This document shows, piece after piece, positions 42,590 through 51,232 of a stretch of DNA of 64,000 nt (position 1 is the first letter of the stretch; each line of letters begins with the position of its first letter). The notes under the pieces were generated by a model. It worked only from the letters and a program-made list of their open reading frames with translations, did no database searches and was not told the DNA's origin. A program made the position numbers and the translations under genes. This DNA comes from Mycolicibacterium litorale (GTDB lineage: Bacteria; Actinomycetota; Actinomycetes; Mycobacteriales; Mycobacteriaceae): NCBI RefSeq assembly GCF_014218295.1, contig NZ_AP023287.1, positions 5,084,001-5,148,000 of the forward strand, given 5' to 3'.

Positions 42590-43095
42590 CGATTGAGTTT
42601 GTCGAGCACCGCCGAGAGCTCGTCGGCGAAGCCCATCTCCCGGGCGATGCGACCGAGCTGCTCGTCGGCGTACAGGTCGGTCTCGTCGAGGATGACGCTC
42701 AGCACCGCCTCCGGCAGACCCATATCCGAGAGCAGACCCAGATCGCCCTCCTCGAACGGGTCGGCGTCGTCGAGATCGTCGGGTTCGATGTCGGCGTCGA
42801 GCTGTTCGAGCACCTCCGCGGCGATGTCGTAATCCAGCGCCGCGGTGGCGTCCGACAGCAGCAGCCGCGTCCCCGACGGGGCGGGCCGGACGATCACGAA
42901 GAACTCGTCGTCGATGTCGAGCAAACCGAACACCGCACCAGCACTGCGGATCTCGCAAAGCTCCTTCTCGGCGACCGAGAGACTGTTCAGCGCCGCCCGC
43001 CGCATGGGCGCGCAGCGCCACTTGCCGTCCTCACGGACGACCGCCACGCCGAACCCGTCGGGCGTGCCCTGCGCCGGCGCACTCTGTGCTCCCAT
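42586..43095 (-). CDS. TadA-associated protein
   Basis: 169 residues. Conserved actinobacterial partner gene of tadA: GFGVAVVREDGKWRCAPM near the start, FFVIVRPAPSGTRLLLSDATAA and an acidic C-terminal half (DADIEPDDLDDADPFEEGDLG). Family usually named tRNA adenosine deaminase-associated protein from this constant linkage (Rv3753c position). The function has not been shown to my knowledge. Start ATG at 43095; an upstream extension would overlap tyrA's promoter. Confidence 0.88.
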   Translation of the reverse strand: MGAQSAPAQGTPDGFGVAVVREDGKWRCAPMRRAALNSLSVAEKELCEIRSAGAVFGLLDIDDEFFVIVRPAPSGTRLLLSDATAALDYDIAAEVLEQLDADIEPDDLDDADPFEEGDLGLLSDMGLPEAVLSVILDETDLYADEQLGRIAREMGFADELSAVLDKLNR

Positions 43096-43172
43096 GACGC
43101 AGTACGGTAGTCGCCCACCAGCGCCTTTGACCAGGCATGAGCCCCGCCGGGACGGTGTGCCAACCTGGAACG

Positions 43173-44129
43173 GTGACGAAGCCACCGGTGTGCGTACTGG
43201 GCCTGGGCCTGATCGGCGGATCGGTGATGCGCGCGGCCGCCGCGGCCGGGCGCGAGGTGTTCGGCTACAACCGCTCGGTGGAGGGTGTGGCGGCCGCCCG
43301 GTTCGACGGCTTCGATGCCGGCGAACACCTCGACGAGGTCCTGACCCGCGCCGCCGAGACGTCCGCGCTGATCGTGCTCGCCGTACCGGTGCCCGCCCTG
43401 GGCCTCATGCTGGGCCACATCCGCGACATCGCGCCGCAGTGCCCGCTGACCGATGTGACGAGCGTGAAAGGCGCTGTCCTGGAAGAGGTCCGGTCATTCG
43501 GCCTGTTGGAGCGGTTCGTCGGCGGACATCCGATGGCCGGCACCGCGCACTCCGGCTGGGCGGCGGGCGACGCCGCGCTGTTCGTCGGCGCACCGTGGGT
43601 GATCAGCGTCGACGACCACGTCGACCCCGAGGTCTGGGCGCACGTGATGACCCTGGCGCTCGACTGCCACGCCGTCGTGGTGCCCGCGCGGTCCGACGAA
43701 CACGACGCCGCCGCGGCCAGCATCTCGCACCTGCCGCACCTGCTCGCCGAGGCGCTCGCCGTCACCGCGGGCGAGGTGCCGCTGGCGTTCGCGCTGGCCG
43801 CCGGATCGTTCCGCGACGGCACCCGGGTGGCCGCCACCGCACCGGATCTGGTGCGCGCCATGTGCGAGGCCAACGCCGCACAGCTCCTGCCGGTACTCGA
43901 CCGCGGCATCGACCTGCTGACCTCCGCACGCGAGGCGCTGGCACGGCACGGCTCGGTGGCCGAGCTGGTCGAATCGGGGCACGCCGCCCGCGTCCGCTAC
44001 GACAGCTTCAGCCGTCCGGAGATCATCGCCACCGTGATCGGCGGCGACAACTGGCGCGACGAACTGGCCGCGGCCGGACGGGCCGGCGGCGTGATCAGAT
44101 CCGCGCTGCCAACCCGGGATAGTCGATGA
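43173..44129 (+). CDS. tyrA: Prephenate dehydrogenase
   Basis: 318 residues. NAD-binding [10 protein letters not shown] at the N-terminus, [37 protein letters not shown] (prephenate-binding His region) and [13 protein letters not shown] all match TyrA. It makes 4-hydroxyphenylpyruvate for tyrosine; the aromatic aminotransferase at 58885 could complete the pathway. GTG at 43173 preferred; an ATG 36 bases upstream is possible. Overlaps the convergent glycolipid-binding gene by 35 bases. Confidence 0.9.
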   Translation: MTKPPVCVLGLGLIGGSVMRAAAAAGREVFGYNRSVEGVAAARFDGFDAGEHLDEVLTRAAETSALIVLAVPVPALGLMLGHIRDIAPQCPLTDVTSVKGAVLEEVRSFGLLERFVGGHPMAGTAHSGWAAGDAALFVGAPWVISVDDHVDPEVWAHVMTLALDCHAVVVPARSDEHDAAAASISHLPHLLAEALAVTAGEVPLAFALAAGSFRDGTRVAATAPDLVRAMCEANAAQLLPVLDRGIDLLTSAREALARHGSVAELVESGHAARVRYDSFSRPEIIATVIGGDNWRDELAAAGRAGGVIRSALPTRDSR

Positions 44130-44700
44130 TGAACCCGTCGGGGTCGACGGTGATGGTGGTGTCGGCGACCGGCGACTGCACCTTGATGCCGTCGGAGCCC
44201 GGCCCGCCGCCGCTGTAGCTGATCGCGGCCTGCTCCACCGAGAACTCCGGCAGCCGGATGTAGACCACCGGGACGGTGATCGAATCGCTGCGCTCGTGGA
44301 GATCGGCGCGACGGATCGGCAGCGTGTTGAAGAACGGGCTGAGGACGACGTCCACGTCCAGCGCTCCGTCGAACGCGCTGCGCTTCATCTGGTTCTGCTG
44401 GTCGCGCACCAGCCACATGTTCTCTTCGTCGCGGGCGATGGACAGCTGCCGTTCCCGCTCGGCCAGCGTGACGGTCATCGACAGCCGCTTGGTCGCCCCG
44501 CTCTCGTCGGTGACGAGATCGTAGGACGCGGAGAACGCGGGGTGCGCGTCACAGCGGGCGGCGACGATCCGGCCGTAGGCCTTGATGCGCTTACCCGACA
44601 TCTGCACCCGGACGGACTCCATCCGCGCGACGTCGTGCGCCCGCCATGTCAGGACCGCGGGCCAGGTGTTCTTCAAGTCAGAGCGGTCGGCTTCACTCAC
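44095..44700 (-). CDS. Putative glycolipid-binding domain protein
   Basis: 201 residues. [42 protein letters not shown] and [10 protein letters not shown] belong to the Glycolipid_bind (PF06475-like) beta-barrel family, corresponding by position to Rv3755c. Ligand unknown. Its GTG start overlaps the proZ stop by 4 bases (GTGA), so it is translated as the last cistron of the osmoprotectant operon. Confidence 0.83.
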   Translation of the reverse strand: MSEADRSDLKNTWPAVLTWRAHDVARMESVRVQMSGKRIKAYGRIVAARCDAHPAFSASYDLVTDESGATKRLSMTVTLAERERQLSIARDEENMWLVRDQQNQMKRSAFDGALDVDVVLSPFFNTLPIRRADLHERSDSITVPVVYIRLPEFSVEQAAISYSGGGPGSDGIKVQSPVADTTITVDPDGFIIDYPGLAARI

Positions 44701-45491
44701 CCTTCTACCGTAGGCGACGCGCCCGCGGGTGCGTAGCCCGCTACCGAAGTCGACCGTGATCCGCCGCGACTTCGTGACTCCAGCGCCACCTCGTCACTGA
44801 GGAACGGTTGCGGCATCCGGCCCGCACGGCGCCACCGCCCGGTTCCCGGCACCGACAGCCACACCGCGAACGCGAGCACCGCATCGAGGATGAGCGCCAG
44901 CGCCGTCACCATCAGCGCGCCGACGAGCGCCAGGTAGAACTCGCGGACCTTGATCCCGTCGATGAGGTAGCGGCCGAGCCCGCCGAGGCTGGCGTAGGCG
45001 GCGACGGTCGCGGTCGCCACGATCTGCAGCGTCGCCGTGCGCAGCCCGCCCAGGATCAGCGGCAGCGCGATCGGTACCTCGACCCGCAGCAGCACCCGCC
45101 TCTCGGTCATGCCCATCGATCGGGCGGCGTCGACCACCGCGGGGTCGACGTTGGCGATCCCGGCGTAGGTGCCCGCCAGCAGCGGTGGGATGCCGAGCAG
45201 CATCAGCGCGACGGTCGGCCCGACCAGGCCCAGCCCCCACAGCAGCACCCCCAGCAGCAGCACCCCGAGGGTGGGCAGCGCGCGCAGCGCGTTGACCCCC
45301 GTCACGACCAGGAACGTCCCCCGGCCGGTGTGGCCGATGAGCATCCCGAGCGGGACGGCGATCAGCGCGGAGAACGCGACCGCGATGACGGTGTACTCGA
45401 GGTGTTCGACGATCCGGGCGCCCAGGCCCGCCGGGCCGGCCCAGTTGGCCGCGGTGAAGATGAACGACAGCGCCTCGGACAGGAAGTTCAC
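44697..45491 (-). CDS. proZ: Glycine betaine/choline-type ABC transporter permease ProZ
   Basis: 264 residues, six hydrophobic segments with the permease EAA loop DAARSMGMTERRVLLRVEVPIALP. Preceded by ALRALPTLGVLLLG and followed by a charged C-terminal extension (RMPQPFLSDEVALESRSRGG). Partner of ProW. GTG start overlaps proW's stop by 4 bases. Confidence 0.9.
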   Translation of the reverse strand: MNFLSEALSFIFTAANWAGPAGLGARIVEHLEYTVIAVAFSALIAVPLGMLIGHTGRGTFLVVTGVNALRALPTLGVLLLGVLLWGLGLVGPTVALMLLGIPPLLAGTYAGIANVDPAVVDAARSMGMTERRVLLRVEVPIALPLILGGLRTATLQIVATATVAAYASLGGLGRYLIDGIKVREFYLALVGALMVTALALILDAVLAFAVWLSVPGTGRWRRAGRMPQPFLSDEVALESRSRGGSRSTSVAGYAPAGASPTVEG

Positions 45492-46153
45492 GCGGCAGCC
45501 CCCGCCCTCTGCCGCGGTGAGCCGGCGCTGACCCACGGGGTGAGCGCCTTGCCGATCAGCATGATCAGGGTGTCGATGACGACCGCGAGCACGAAGATCG
45601 CGATGATGCCCGCGACGATCTGATCGCTCTTGTTGGCCTGGTAGCCCTCGGTGAACCAGGTGCCCAGGCCGCCGATCCCGATCACCGACCCCACCGACAC
45701 CATCGAGATGTTGGTCACCGCGACCACGCGCAGGCTGGCGATCAGCACCGGAACGGCAAGGGGCAGTTCGACTTTGAGCATCCGGGTGAGCGGCCGGTAG
45801 CCGACGGCGGTGGCCGCGTCGAGCACGGCGGGCGACACCGCGTCCAGCGCCTCGGGCACCGCGCGCACCAGCAGCGCGACGGTGTAGAGCGTCAGCGCGA
45901 CGATCACGTTCGCCTCGTCGAGGATGCGGGTCGGGATGACGAGCGGCAGCACGACGAACAGCGCCAGCGAGGGAATGGTGAACACGATGCTCGCGGTGAT
46001 CGTGGTGAGCCGCCGCAGCGCCGGGGTCCGCTGCACGAACGCGCCGAGCGGCACCGCGATCAGCAGGCCGAGCACGATCGGCACCAGAGACAGCCGCAGG
46101 TGGATCACCGTGAGCGTCCACAGGTCGTCGAGATGGGTCAGCAGGTACCGCAC
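45488..46153 (-). CDS. proW: Glycine betaine/choline-type ABC transporter permease ProW
   Basis: 221 residues, inner-membrane permease with FTIPSLALFVVLP and EAA loop DAATAVGYRPLTRMLKVELPLAVP. Lies between proV (3-base gap) and proZ (4-base overlap). GTG start. Confidence 0.9.
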   Translation of the reverse strand: MRYLLTHLDDLWTLTVIHLRLSLVPIVLGLLIAVPLGAFVQRTPALRRLTTITASIVFTIPSLALFVVLPLVIPTRILDEANVIVALTLYTVALLVRAVPEALDAVSPAVLDAATAVGYRPLTRMLKVELPLAVPVLIASLRVVAVTNISMVSVGSVIGIGGLGTWFTEGYQANKSDQIVAGIIAIFVLAVVIDTLIMLIGKALTPWVSAGSPRQRAGAAA

Positions 46154-46156
46154 GGC

Positions 46157-47257
46157 TCACGCCCCCTGGCGCTGCTTGTCGAGCGCGTCGAGCACATCGC
46201 CGGCCTTCACCCCGCCGATCACCTGACCCGCGTCGTCGACCGCGACCCCGAGGCCCGACGGCGACGACAGCGCCGCGTCGAGCGCCAGCCGCAGCGTGCC
46301 GTCGGGCCGGAACAGCGAACCGCCGGCGATCGTGCTGTCGTAGAGCGAGCTGCCACCGCGGTGCAGGGCGACGCCGTCGGCGTTGATCCATGCGTACGGC
46401 GTGCCGTCCGGCCGGGTCACCAGCACCCAGTCCCCCGCCGCCAGCTGCAGCGCGTCGATCTCCGGTTCGCCGACGTGGCGGATGTCGTGCAGCGGCAGGC
46501 CCGAGGCGTGCCGGAACTGCAGGCCGCGGTAGCCGCGGTCGGCGCCGACGAACGCGGCCACCGCATCGTCGGCCGGGTTGGACAGCAGCCGCGCGGGGGC
46601 GTCGTACTGCAGCAGCACGCCGCCGCGGCCGAACACCGCCACCTTGTCGCCGAGTTTGATCGCCTCGTCGATGTCGTGGGTGACGAAGACGATGGTCTTG
46701 CGCAGATCGTTCTGCAGACGCACGATCTCGGCCTGCAGTTCCTCGCGCACCACCGGGTCGACGGCGCTGAACGGTTCGTCCATCAACAGGATCGGCGGGT
46801 CGGCGGCGAGCGCGCGGGCCACGCCGACGCGCTGCTGCTGACCGCCGGAGAGCTGGGCGGGATAGCGGTCGGCCAGCGCGGCGTCGAGCCCGACCCGCTC
46901 CATCACCGCCAGCGCGGCCCGGCGGGCGCTGCGGCGGGATTCGCCGCGCAACACCGGCACGGTCGCGACGTTGTCGACCACCCGCAGATGCGGCATCAGC
47001 CCGGCGCTCTGGATGACGTAGCCGATGCCGAGGCGCAGTTTCACCGCGTCGACCTTCGTGACGTCGTCGCCGTCGACGGTCAGCGTGCCCGACGTCGGCT
47101 CGATCATCCGGTTGATCATCCGCATCGACGTCGTCTTGCCGCAGCCCGACGGACCGACGAACACCGTCAGCGTGCCCTCGGGCACCTCGAGGTTGAGGTC
47201 GTCGACGGCGACGGTGCCGTCGGGATAGCGCTTGGTGATGTGGGAGAAGGTGATCAT
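46157..47257 (-). CDS. proV: Osmoprotectant ABC transporter ATP-binding protein ProV
   Basis: 366 residues. Walker A GPSGCGKTTS, signature LSGGQQQR, Walker B ILLMDEPFSAVD, H-loop VTHDIDEA, followed by a C-terminal CBS-like regulatory region (about 250-366) that senses ionic strength in OpuA/ProV relatives. Second gene of the operon after proX. Confidence 0.92.
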   Translation of the reverse strand: MITFSHITKRYPDGTVAVDDLNLEVPEGTLTVFVGPSGCGKTTSMRMINRMIEPTSGTLTVDGDDVTKVDAVKLRLGIGYVIQSAGLMPHLRVVDNVATVPVLRGESRRSARRAALAVMERVGLDAALADRYPAQLSGGQQQRVGVARALAADPPILLMDEPFSAVDPVVREELQAEIVRLQNDLRKTIVFVTHDIDEAIKLGDKVAVFGRGGVLLQYDAPARLLSNPADDAVAAFVGADRGYRGLQFRHASGLPLHDIRHVGEPEIDALQLAAGDWVLVTRPDGTPYAWINADGVALHRGGSSLYDSTIAGGSLFRPDGTLRLALDAALSSPSGLGVAVDDAGQVIGGVKAGDVLDALDKQRQGA

Positions 47258-47266
47258 CGGCGCCGC

Positions 47267-48223
47267 CTACTTCGTGACCGGCTTGTCGAAGCCGTTGTCG
47301 GCGACCCACTTTCGCGCAGCCTCGTCGGGGTCGATGCCCTGGTTGCCCTCGACAGCGGAGTTCAGTGCGATGAGGCCCTCGGTGGTCAGTTTCGCGCTCA
47401 CCGCGTCGAGCACCGCCTTGAGATCGTCGGACTTCTTCTGGGAGGCGACCAGCGGGACCACGTTGGCGGCCAGGAAGTTGTTCTTCGGGTCCTCGAGCAC
47501 CACGAGGTCGCTCTGCTCGATGGCCGGTGAGGTGCTGAAGATGTTGGCGGCGGTCACCGTTCCGTCGGTCAGTGCGCGCACGGTCGCGGGCCCGCCGCCG
47601 TCGCTGATCGCGATGAAGTTGGCCGGTGCGATGTCGAGCCCGTATTTCGCCTTCAGCCCCGGCAGCCCCTCGGTGCGGTTGAGGAACTCCGACGGGCCAC
47701 CGAACTTCACCTCGGGCGAGTGGGCGGCGAGATCGCCGATCGTCTTGAGGTTCCACCGCTGCGCCGTCTCGGCCGACACCGCGACGGTGTCCTTGTCCTC
47801 GGCCGGCGACGGATACAGGATCGACAGGTCCCCGGGCAGCGCGCGCAGCAACCCGAGCACCACGGCGTCCGGGGTGGTCACCTCGGTGTCTTCGTCGAAG
47901 TACTGCAACAGGTTTCCGGTGTACTCGGGGATCAGGTCGATCGAGTGGTCCTGCACGGCGGGGATGTAGGTCTCGCGGCTGCCGATGCCGAACTGCCTGC
48001 TGACGTCGAAACCGTTGGCCTCCAACGCCTGCGCGTAGATCTCCGCGATGATCTTGGATTCGGTGAAGTCGGCCGACCCGACGGTGATCGTGTTCAGATC
48101 GCCCGAGATCTCCCCGCCCCCGAGCGGGTTCGAACTGCCGCAGCCGGCCAGGGCCAGCATCGCCGCAACCAGGAGGGCCGCCACACGGGTGACGCCCCTT
48201 CCGCGACCTCGCGTGCTCGCCAT
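47267..48223 (-). CDS. proX: Osmoprotectant ABC transporter substrate-binding lipoprotein ProX
   Basis: 318 residues. Signal peptide with lipobox LALAGC, then an OpuAC-type domain: ITVGSADFTESKIIAEIYAQALE, LIPEYTGNLLQYF and NNFLAANVVPLVASQ. Delivers betaine, choline or carnitine-like osmolytes to the ProWZ permease. First gene of the proX-V-W-Z-glycolipid-binding operon. Confidence 0.92.
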   Translation of the reverse strand: MASTRGRGRGVTRVAALLVAAMLALAGCGSSNPLGGGEISGDLNTITVGSADFTESKIIAEIYAQALEANGFDVSRQFGIGSRETYIPAVQDHSIDLIPEYTGNLLQYFDEDTEVTTPDAVVLGLLRALPGDLSILYPSPAEDKDTVAVSAETAQRWNLKTIGDLAAHSPEVKFGGPSEFLNRTEGLPGLKAKYGLDIAPANFIAISDGGGPATVRALTDGTVTAANIFSTSPAIEQSDLVVLEDPKNNFLAANVVPLVASQKKSDDLKAVLDAVSAKLTTEGLIALNSAVEGNQGIDPDEAARKWVADNGFDKPVTK

Positions 48224-48377
48224 TCGGATGTCCTCTCGGCAGGTGGCTCGTGCGGGTGGCTCCTGCGGACATTAGCGGGATGCCGGCCGGTGCGCCGTCC
48301 TTTACCTCACCACGACCTCACCACGACGCGGGCCCGGCGGGGGTTTCGCCGACTCGCCGAATGGGCAAATATGAGCT

Positions 48378-48764
48378 ATGAGCACCGATCCGTACGGGCC
48401 GTCGGCAGGGCGGGAGCCGGAGCCCTACGATCCGCCGAACCCGGGGCCGCCGGTTCCGGGAGACTTCCCGGTCGCCGAACAGACCCCACCCGCGGTCAAG
48501 AAGGTCCACTTCACCAGGGCGGCCGCCGTCTGGACGTCGGTGATCGTCGGGCTCCTCATCCTGATCGTGCTGCTGATATTCATCGCGCAGAACACCGAGT
48601 CGGCCGAGTTCGCGTTCCTCGGCTGGCATTGGAACCTTCCGCTGGGGGTGGCGATCCTGCTGGCCGCGGTGTGCGGCGGGCTGATCGCGTCACTGGCCGG
48701 GGCGGCGCGGCTGTTCCAGCTGCGGCGCGCGGCGAAGAAGAACTACAAAGCCGCGATGCGGTGA
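48378..48764 (+). CDS. LapA/DUF1049-domain membrane protein
   Basis: 128 residues. A Pro-rich N-terminus, TM segment VWTSVIVGLLILIVLLIFIA, then the QNTESAEFAFLGWHWNLPLGVAILLAAVCGG pattern of LapA-like (DUF1049) proteins and a basic tail. Two TM helices; role in envelope assembly in proteobacteria, unknown here. Equivalent to Rv3760 by position. Confidence 0.85.
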   Translation: MSTDPYGPSAGREPEPYDPPNPGPPVPGDFPVAEQTPPAVKKVHFTRAAAVWTSVIVGLLILIVLLIFIAQNTESAEFAFLGWHWNLPLGVAILLAAVCGGLIASLAGAARLFQLRRAAKKNYKAAMR

Positions 48765-48779
48765 CCGACGGGGCGCACC

Positions 48780-49796
48780 TCAGCCCAGCGCTTCCAGCCC
48801 CGCCGCGATCAGCGGGGCGACCGCCTCGCCGACGTTGTCCTCGGTTCCGCCCATCCGGGCGCGGAACGCGATACCCGCGGCGATGATCGCGAGCTTGAAG
48901 TACGCCAGCGCCATGTAGAAATCCCAGTGCGCCAACTCCTGGCCCGACACCGTCGCGTAGCGATGCGCCATCTCGTCGCCCGTCGGCAGCAGCTCCGAGG
49001 TCCATGCCGCATCGCTGTGGACGTAGTTGAACATCGGGTTGCGGTACACGCACATCAGCGCGGCGTCGCTGAGCGGATCGCCCAGCGTCGACATCTCCCA
49101 GTCCAGCACCGCGCGCACCGTCGTCGGATCCGTCGCGTCGAGGATCGTGTTGTCGATGCGGTAGTCGCCGTGCACGATCGACGCGCGGCTCTCGGCAGGC
49201 ACCCGCTCCCCCAGCGCGGCGTGCAGCCTGTGCACGTCGGCGTCGCGTGCATCGTCCTCGAGGCGCACATGGCCCCACTGCGACCCCCACCGCCGCACCT
49301 GACGTTCCAGGTATCCGTCGGGTCTGCCGAAATCGGCGAGGCCGACCGCGGCCGGATCGACCGCGTGCAGATCGGCCAGCACCCGGATCAACGCGTCGAC
49401 GCAGCCGTCGATGGTGGCTTCGTCGCCGAGCGCCTGCAGTTCGTCGGCGCGCCGGACCACCCGGCCCTCGACGTGCTCGACCATCTGGAACGGTGCGCCG
49501 AGAACGGAGTCGTCGTTGCGCATGGTGACCGCACGGGCCACCGGCACCGGGGTGCCTGCCAGTGCGGCCACCACGCGGTACTCGCGGGCCATGTCGTGCG
49601 CCGACGGGGTCAGCCCGTGCAGCGGCGGGCGGCGCAGCACCCACTTCGACGCATCGTCGAACACCAGGAACGTCAGGTTCGAGCGGCCACCGGCGATCAG
49701 TTCGGCGCGCAGGTCACCGGTGCGGGCGATGCCTTCGGCGCGCAGATGGCGGTCGAGTGCGCCGAGATCGAGCCCGTCGAGGGTGGAAGACGTCAT
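48780..49796 (-). CDS. fadE36: Aminoglycoside phosphotransferase-fold protein (FadE36-like)
   Basis: 338 residues. APH/choline-kinase fold: IAGGRSNLTFLVFDD, WVLRRPPLHG, catalytic IVHGDYRIDNTI (Brenner motif HGDxxxxN) and VLDWEMSTLGDP (metal-binding DWE). The name FadE36 in M. tuberculosis (Rv3761c position) reflects homology to the kinase-like half of ACAD10/11, not a dehydrogenase domain; no acyl-CoA dehydrogenase domain is present. Likely phosphorylates a hydroxyacyl-CoA or another small hydroxyl substrate (inference). Confidence 0.85.
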   Translation of the reverse strand: MTSSTLDGLDLGALDRHLRAEGIARTGDLRAELIAGGRSNLTFLVFDDASKWVLRRPPLHGLTPSAHDMAREYRVVAALAGTPVPVARAVTMRNDDSVLGAPFQMVEHVEGRVVRRADELQALGDEATIDGCVDALIRVLADLHAVDPAAVGLADFGRPDGYLERQVRRWGSQWGHVRLEDDARDADVHRLHAALGERVPAESRASIVHGDYRIDNTILDATDPTTVRAVLDWEMSTLGDPLSDAALMCVYRNPMFNYVHSDAAWTSELLPTGDEMAHRYATVSGQELAHWDFYMALAYFKLAIIAAGIAFRARMGGTEDNVGEAVAPLIAAGLEALG

Positions 49797-49840
49797 GCGC
49801 TTTTCCTACCACCGGCCCGATGGGCGGCTCGCGCGAGCGC

Positions 49841-50452
49841 TCACCACCGGAGATTCCGCGGCAGCAGATCCCATACGTGCTCGGTGCCGTTGACCGACGC
49901 CACGGCGAGCTGCCCGGCGCGCGACGACCACAGCAGCCGGGTCACCGACGCGTAGTCGACGTGGAAGGACAGCAACCGCTCGGTGCGCAGGACGCGGTGC
50001 AGCAGCGCGTTGATCACACCGCCGTGGCTGAACACCGCGACGGTGTCCTCGCGCTCGGCGTTGGCCACGACGTCGTCGACGGCGGCGAAGATGCGGGCGA
50101 GGAACGCGTCCTCGTCGACGCCGCTGGGCAGCCTGCCGTTCATCAGCCGCTCGAGTTCCTGCGGGTTCTCCTTGGCGATCTGCTCGATCGGGATGTAGTG
50201 CGGCAGGTCGCGGTCGTATTCGGCGAGGCGTTCGTCGACCTCGACGGGCAGGCCCAGTGCGTCGGCGACCGGCTGCGCGGTCTGAATCGCACGGCGCTGC
50301 GGGCTGCTCACCAATCGGGCGATCGGGAACCGGGCCAGCGCGTCGGGCAGGCGCTTGGCCTGCTCGACGCCTTCCTCGGACAGCACGGGATCGGAGCCCT
50401 CACCGGGTTCGCTGCGCAGAGGCAGCGCATGTCTGACCAGAAGCAGTTGCAC
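49841..50452 (-). CDS. Histidine phosphatase (phosphoglycerate mutase-like)
   Basis: 203 residues. LLLVRHALPLRS carries the RHG-type catalytic motif (RHA here), ARLVSSPQRRAIQTAQ the Arg pocket, and VFSHGGVINALL the second His. Small-molecule phosphatase, substrate unknown. GTG at 50452 chosen; an ATG at 50473 would overlap the divergent SDR start. Confidence 0.85.
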   Translation of the reverse strand: MQLLLVRHALPLRSEPGEGSDPVLSEEGVEQAKRLPDALARFPIARLVSSPQRRAIQTAQPVADALGLPVEVDERLAEYDRDLPHYIPIEQIAKENPQELERLMNGRLPSGVDEDAFLARIFAAVDDVVANAEREDTVAVFSHGGVINALLHRVLRTERLLSFHVDYASVTRLLWSSRAGQLAVASVNGTEHVWDLLPRNLRW

Positions 50453-50471
50453 CGTGCCACCATATGGGCCC

Positions 50472-51230
50472 ATGGGATACGCCGACGATCTGTTCGATCT
50501 CAGTGGCCGGGTGGTGCTGGTCACCGGGGGCAGCCGCGGGCTCGGGCGGGAGATCGCGTTCGGGGCGGCGCGGTGCGGTGCGGACGTCGTGATCGCCAGC
50601 CGGTCGCTGGAGACGTGTGAGGCGACGGCCGCCGAGATCACCGAGGCGACGGGCCGGGTGGCCATGCCGTACGGGGTGCACGTCGGGCGGTGGGATCAAC
50701 TCGATCCTCTGGTGTCGGCGGTCTACGACCGGTTCGGGAAGCTCGACGTACTGGTGAACAACGCCGGGATGTCGCCGCTGTACGAGTCGCTGACGTCGGT
50801 GTCGGAGAAGCTCTTCGACGCGGTGTTCAACCTCAACGTCAAGGGTCCGTTCCGGCTGGCGGCGCTGGTCGGCGAGCGGATGGTGGCCGACGGCGGCGGG
50901 GCGATCGTCAACGTCAGCTCCAGCGGATCGCTGCGGCCGGATCCCACGATGCTGCCGTACGCCGCCGCGAAGGCCGGGCTCAATGTGATGACCGAGGGAT
51001 TGGCGAAGGCGTTCGGCCCGACGGTGCGGGTCAACACCCTGATGGCGGGACCGTTCCTCACTGACATCAGCAAGGCGTGGGACTTCGGGGACGCCGAACC
51101 GTTCCGCCACCTGGCACTGCAGCGGGCGGGCGAACCGGCCGAGATCGTCGGCGCCGCCCTTTTCCTGATGTCGGACGCGTCGAGCTTCACGACGGGGTCG
51201 ATCCTGCGCGCCGACGGCGGCTTCGCCTGA
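50472..51230 (+). CDS. Short-chain dehydrogenase/reductase 3
   Basis: 252 residues: VVLVTGGSRGLGREI, VNNAGMSP, Ser in VNVSSSGS, YAAAK and C-terminal GSILRADGGFA. Classical SDR of unknown substrate, divergent from the histidine phosphatase and convergent with the alkylsulfatase (2-base gap). Confidence 0.88.
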   Translation: MGYADDLFDLSGRVVLVTGGSRGLGREIAFGAARCGADVVIASRSLETCEATAAEITEATGRVAMPYGVHVGRWDQLDPLVSAVYDRFGKLDVLVNNAGMSPLYESLTSVSEKLFDAVFNLNVKGPFRLAALVGERMVADGGGAIVNVSSSGSLRPDPTMLPYAAAKAGLNVMTEGLAKAFGPTVRVNTLMAGPFLTDISKAWDFGDAEPFRHLALQRAGEPAEIVGAALFLMSDASSFTTGSILRADGGFA

Positions 51231-51232
51231 CG

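Noticed and set aside
44697..48272. 1191-codon leftward open frame spanning proX-V-W-Z
   Set aside because: Only its last 264 codons (ProZ) are protein-like; the rest is a shadow of proW, proV and proX in another frame.
48305..48326. Tandem 11-bp repeat CCTCACCACGA x2 upstream of the LapA-like gene
   Set aside because: Only two units and no sign of variation or protein-binding symmetry; likely a local slippage duplication.
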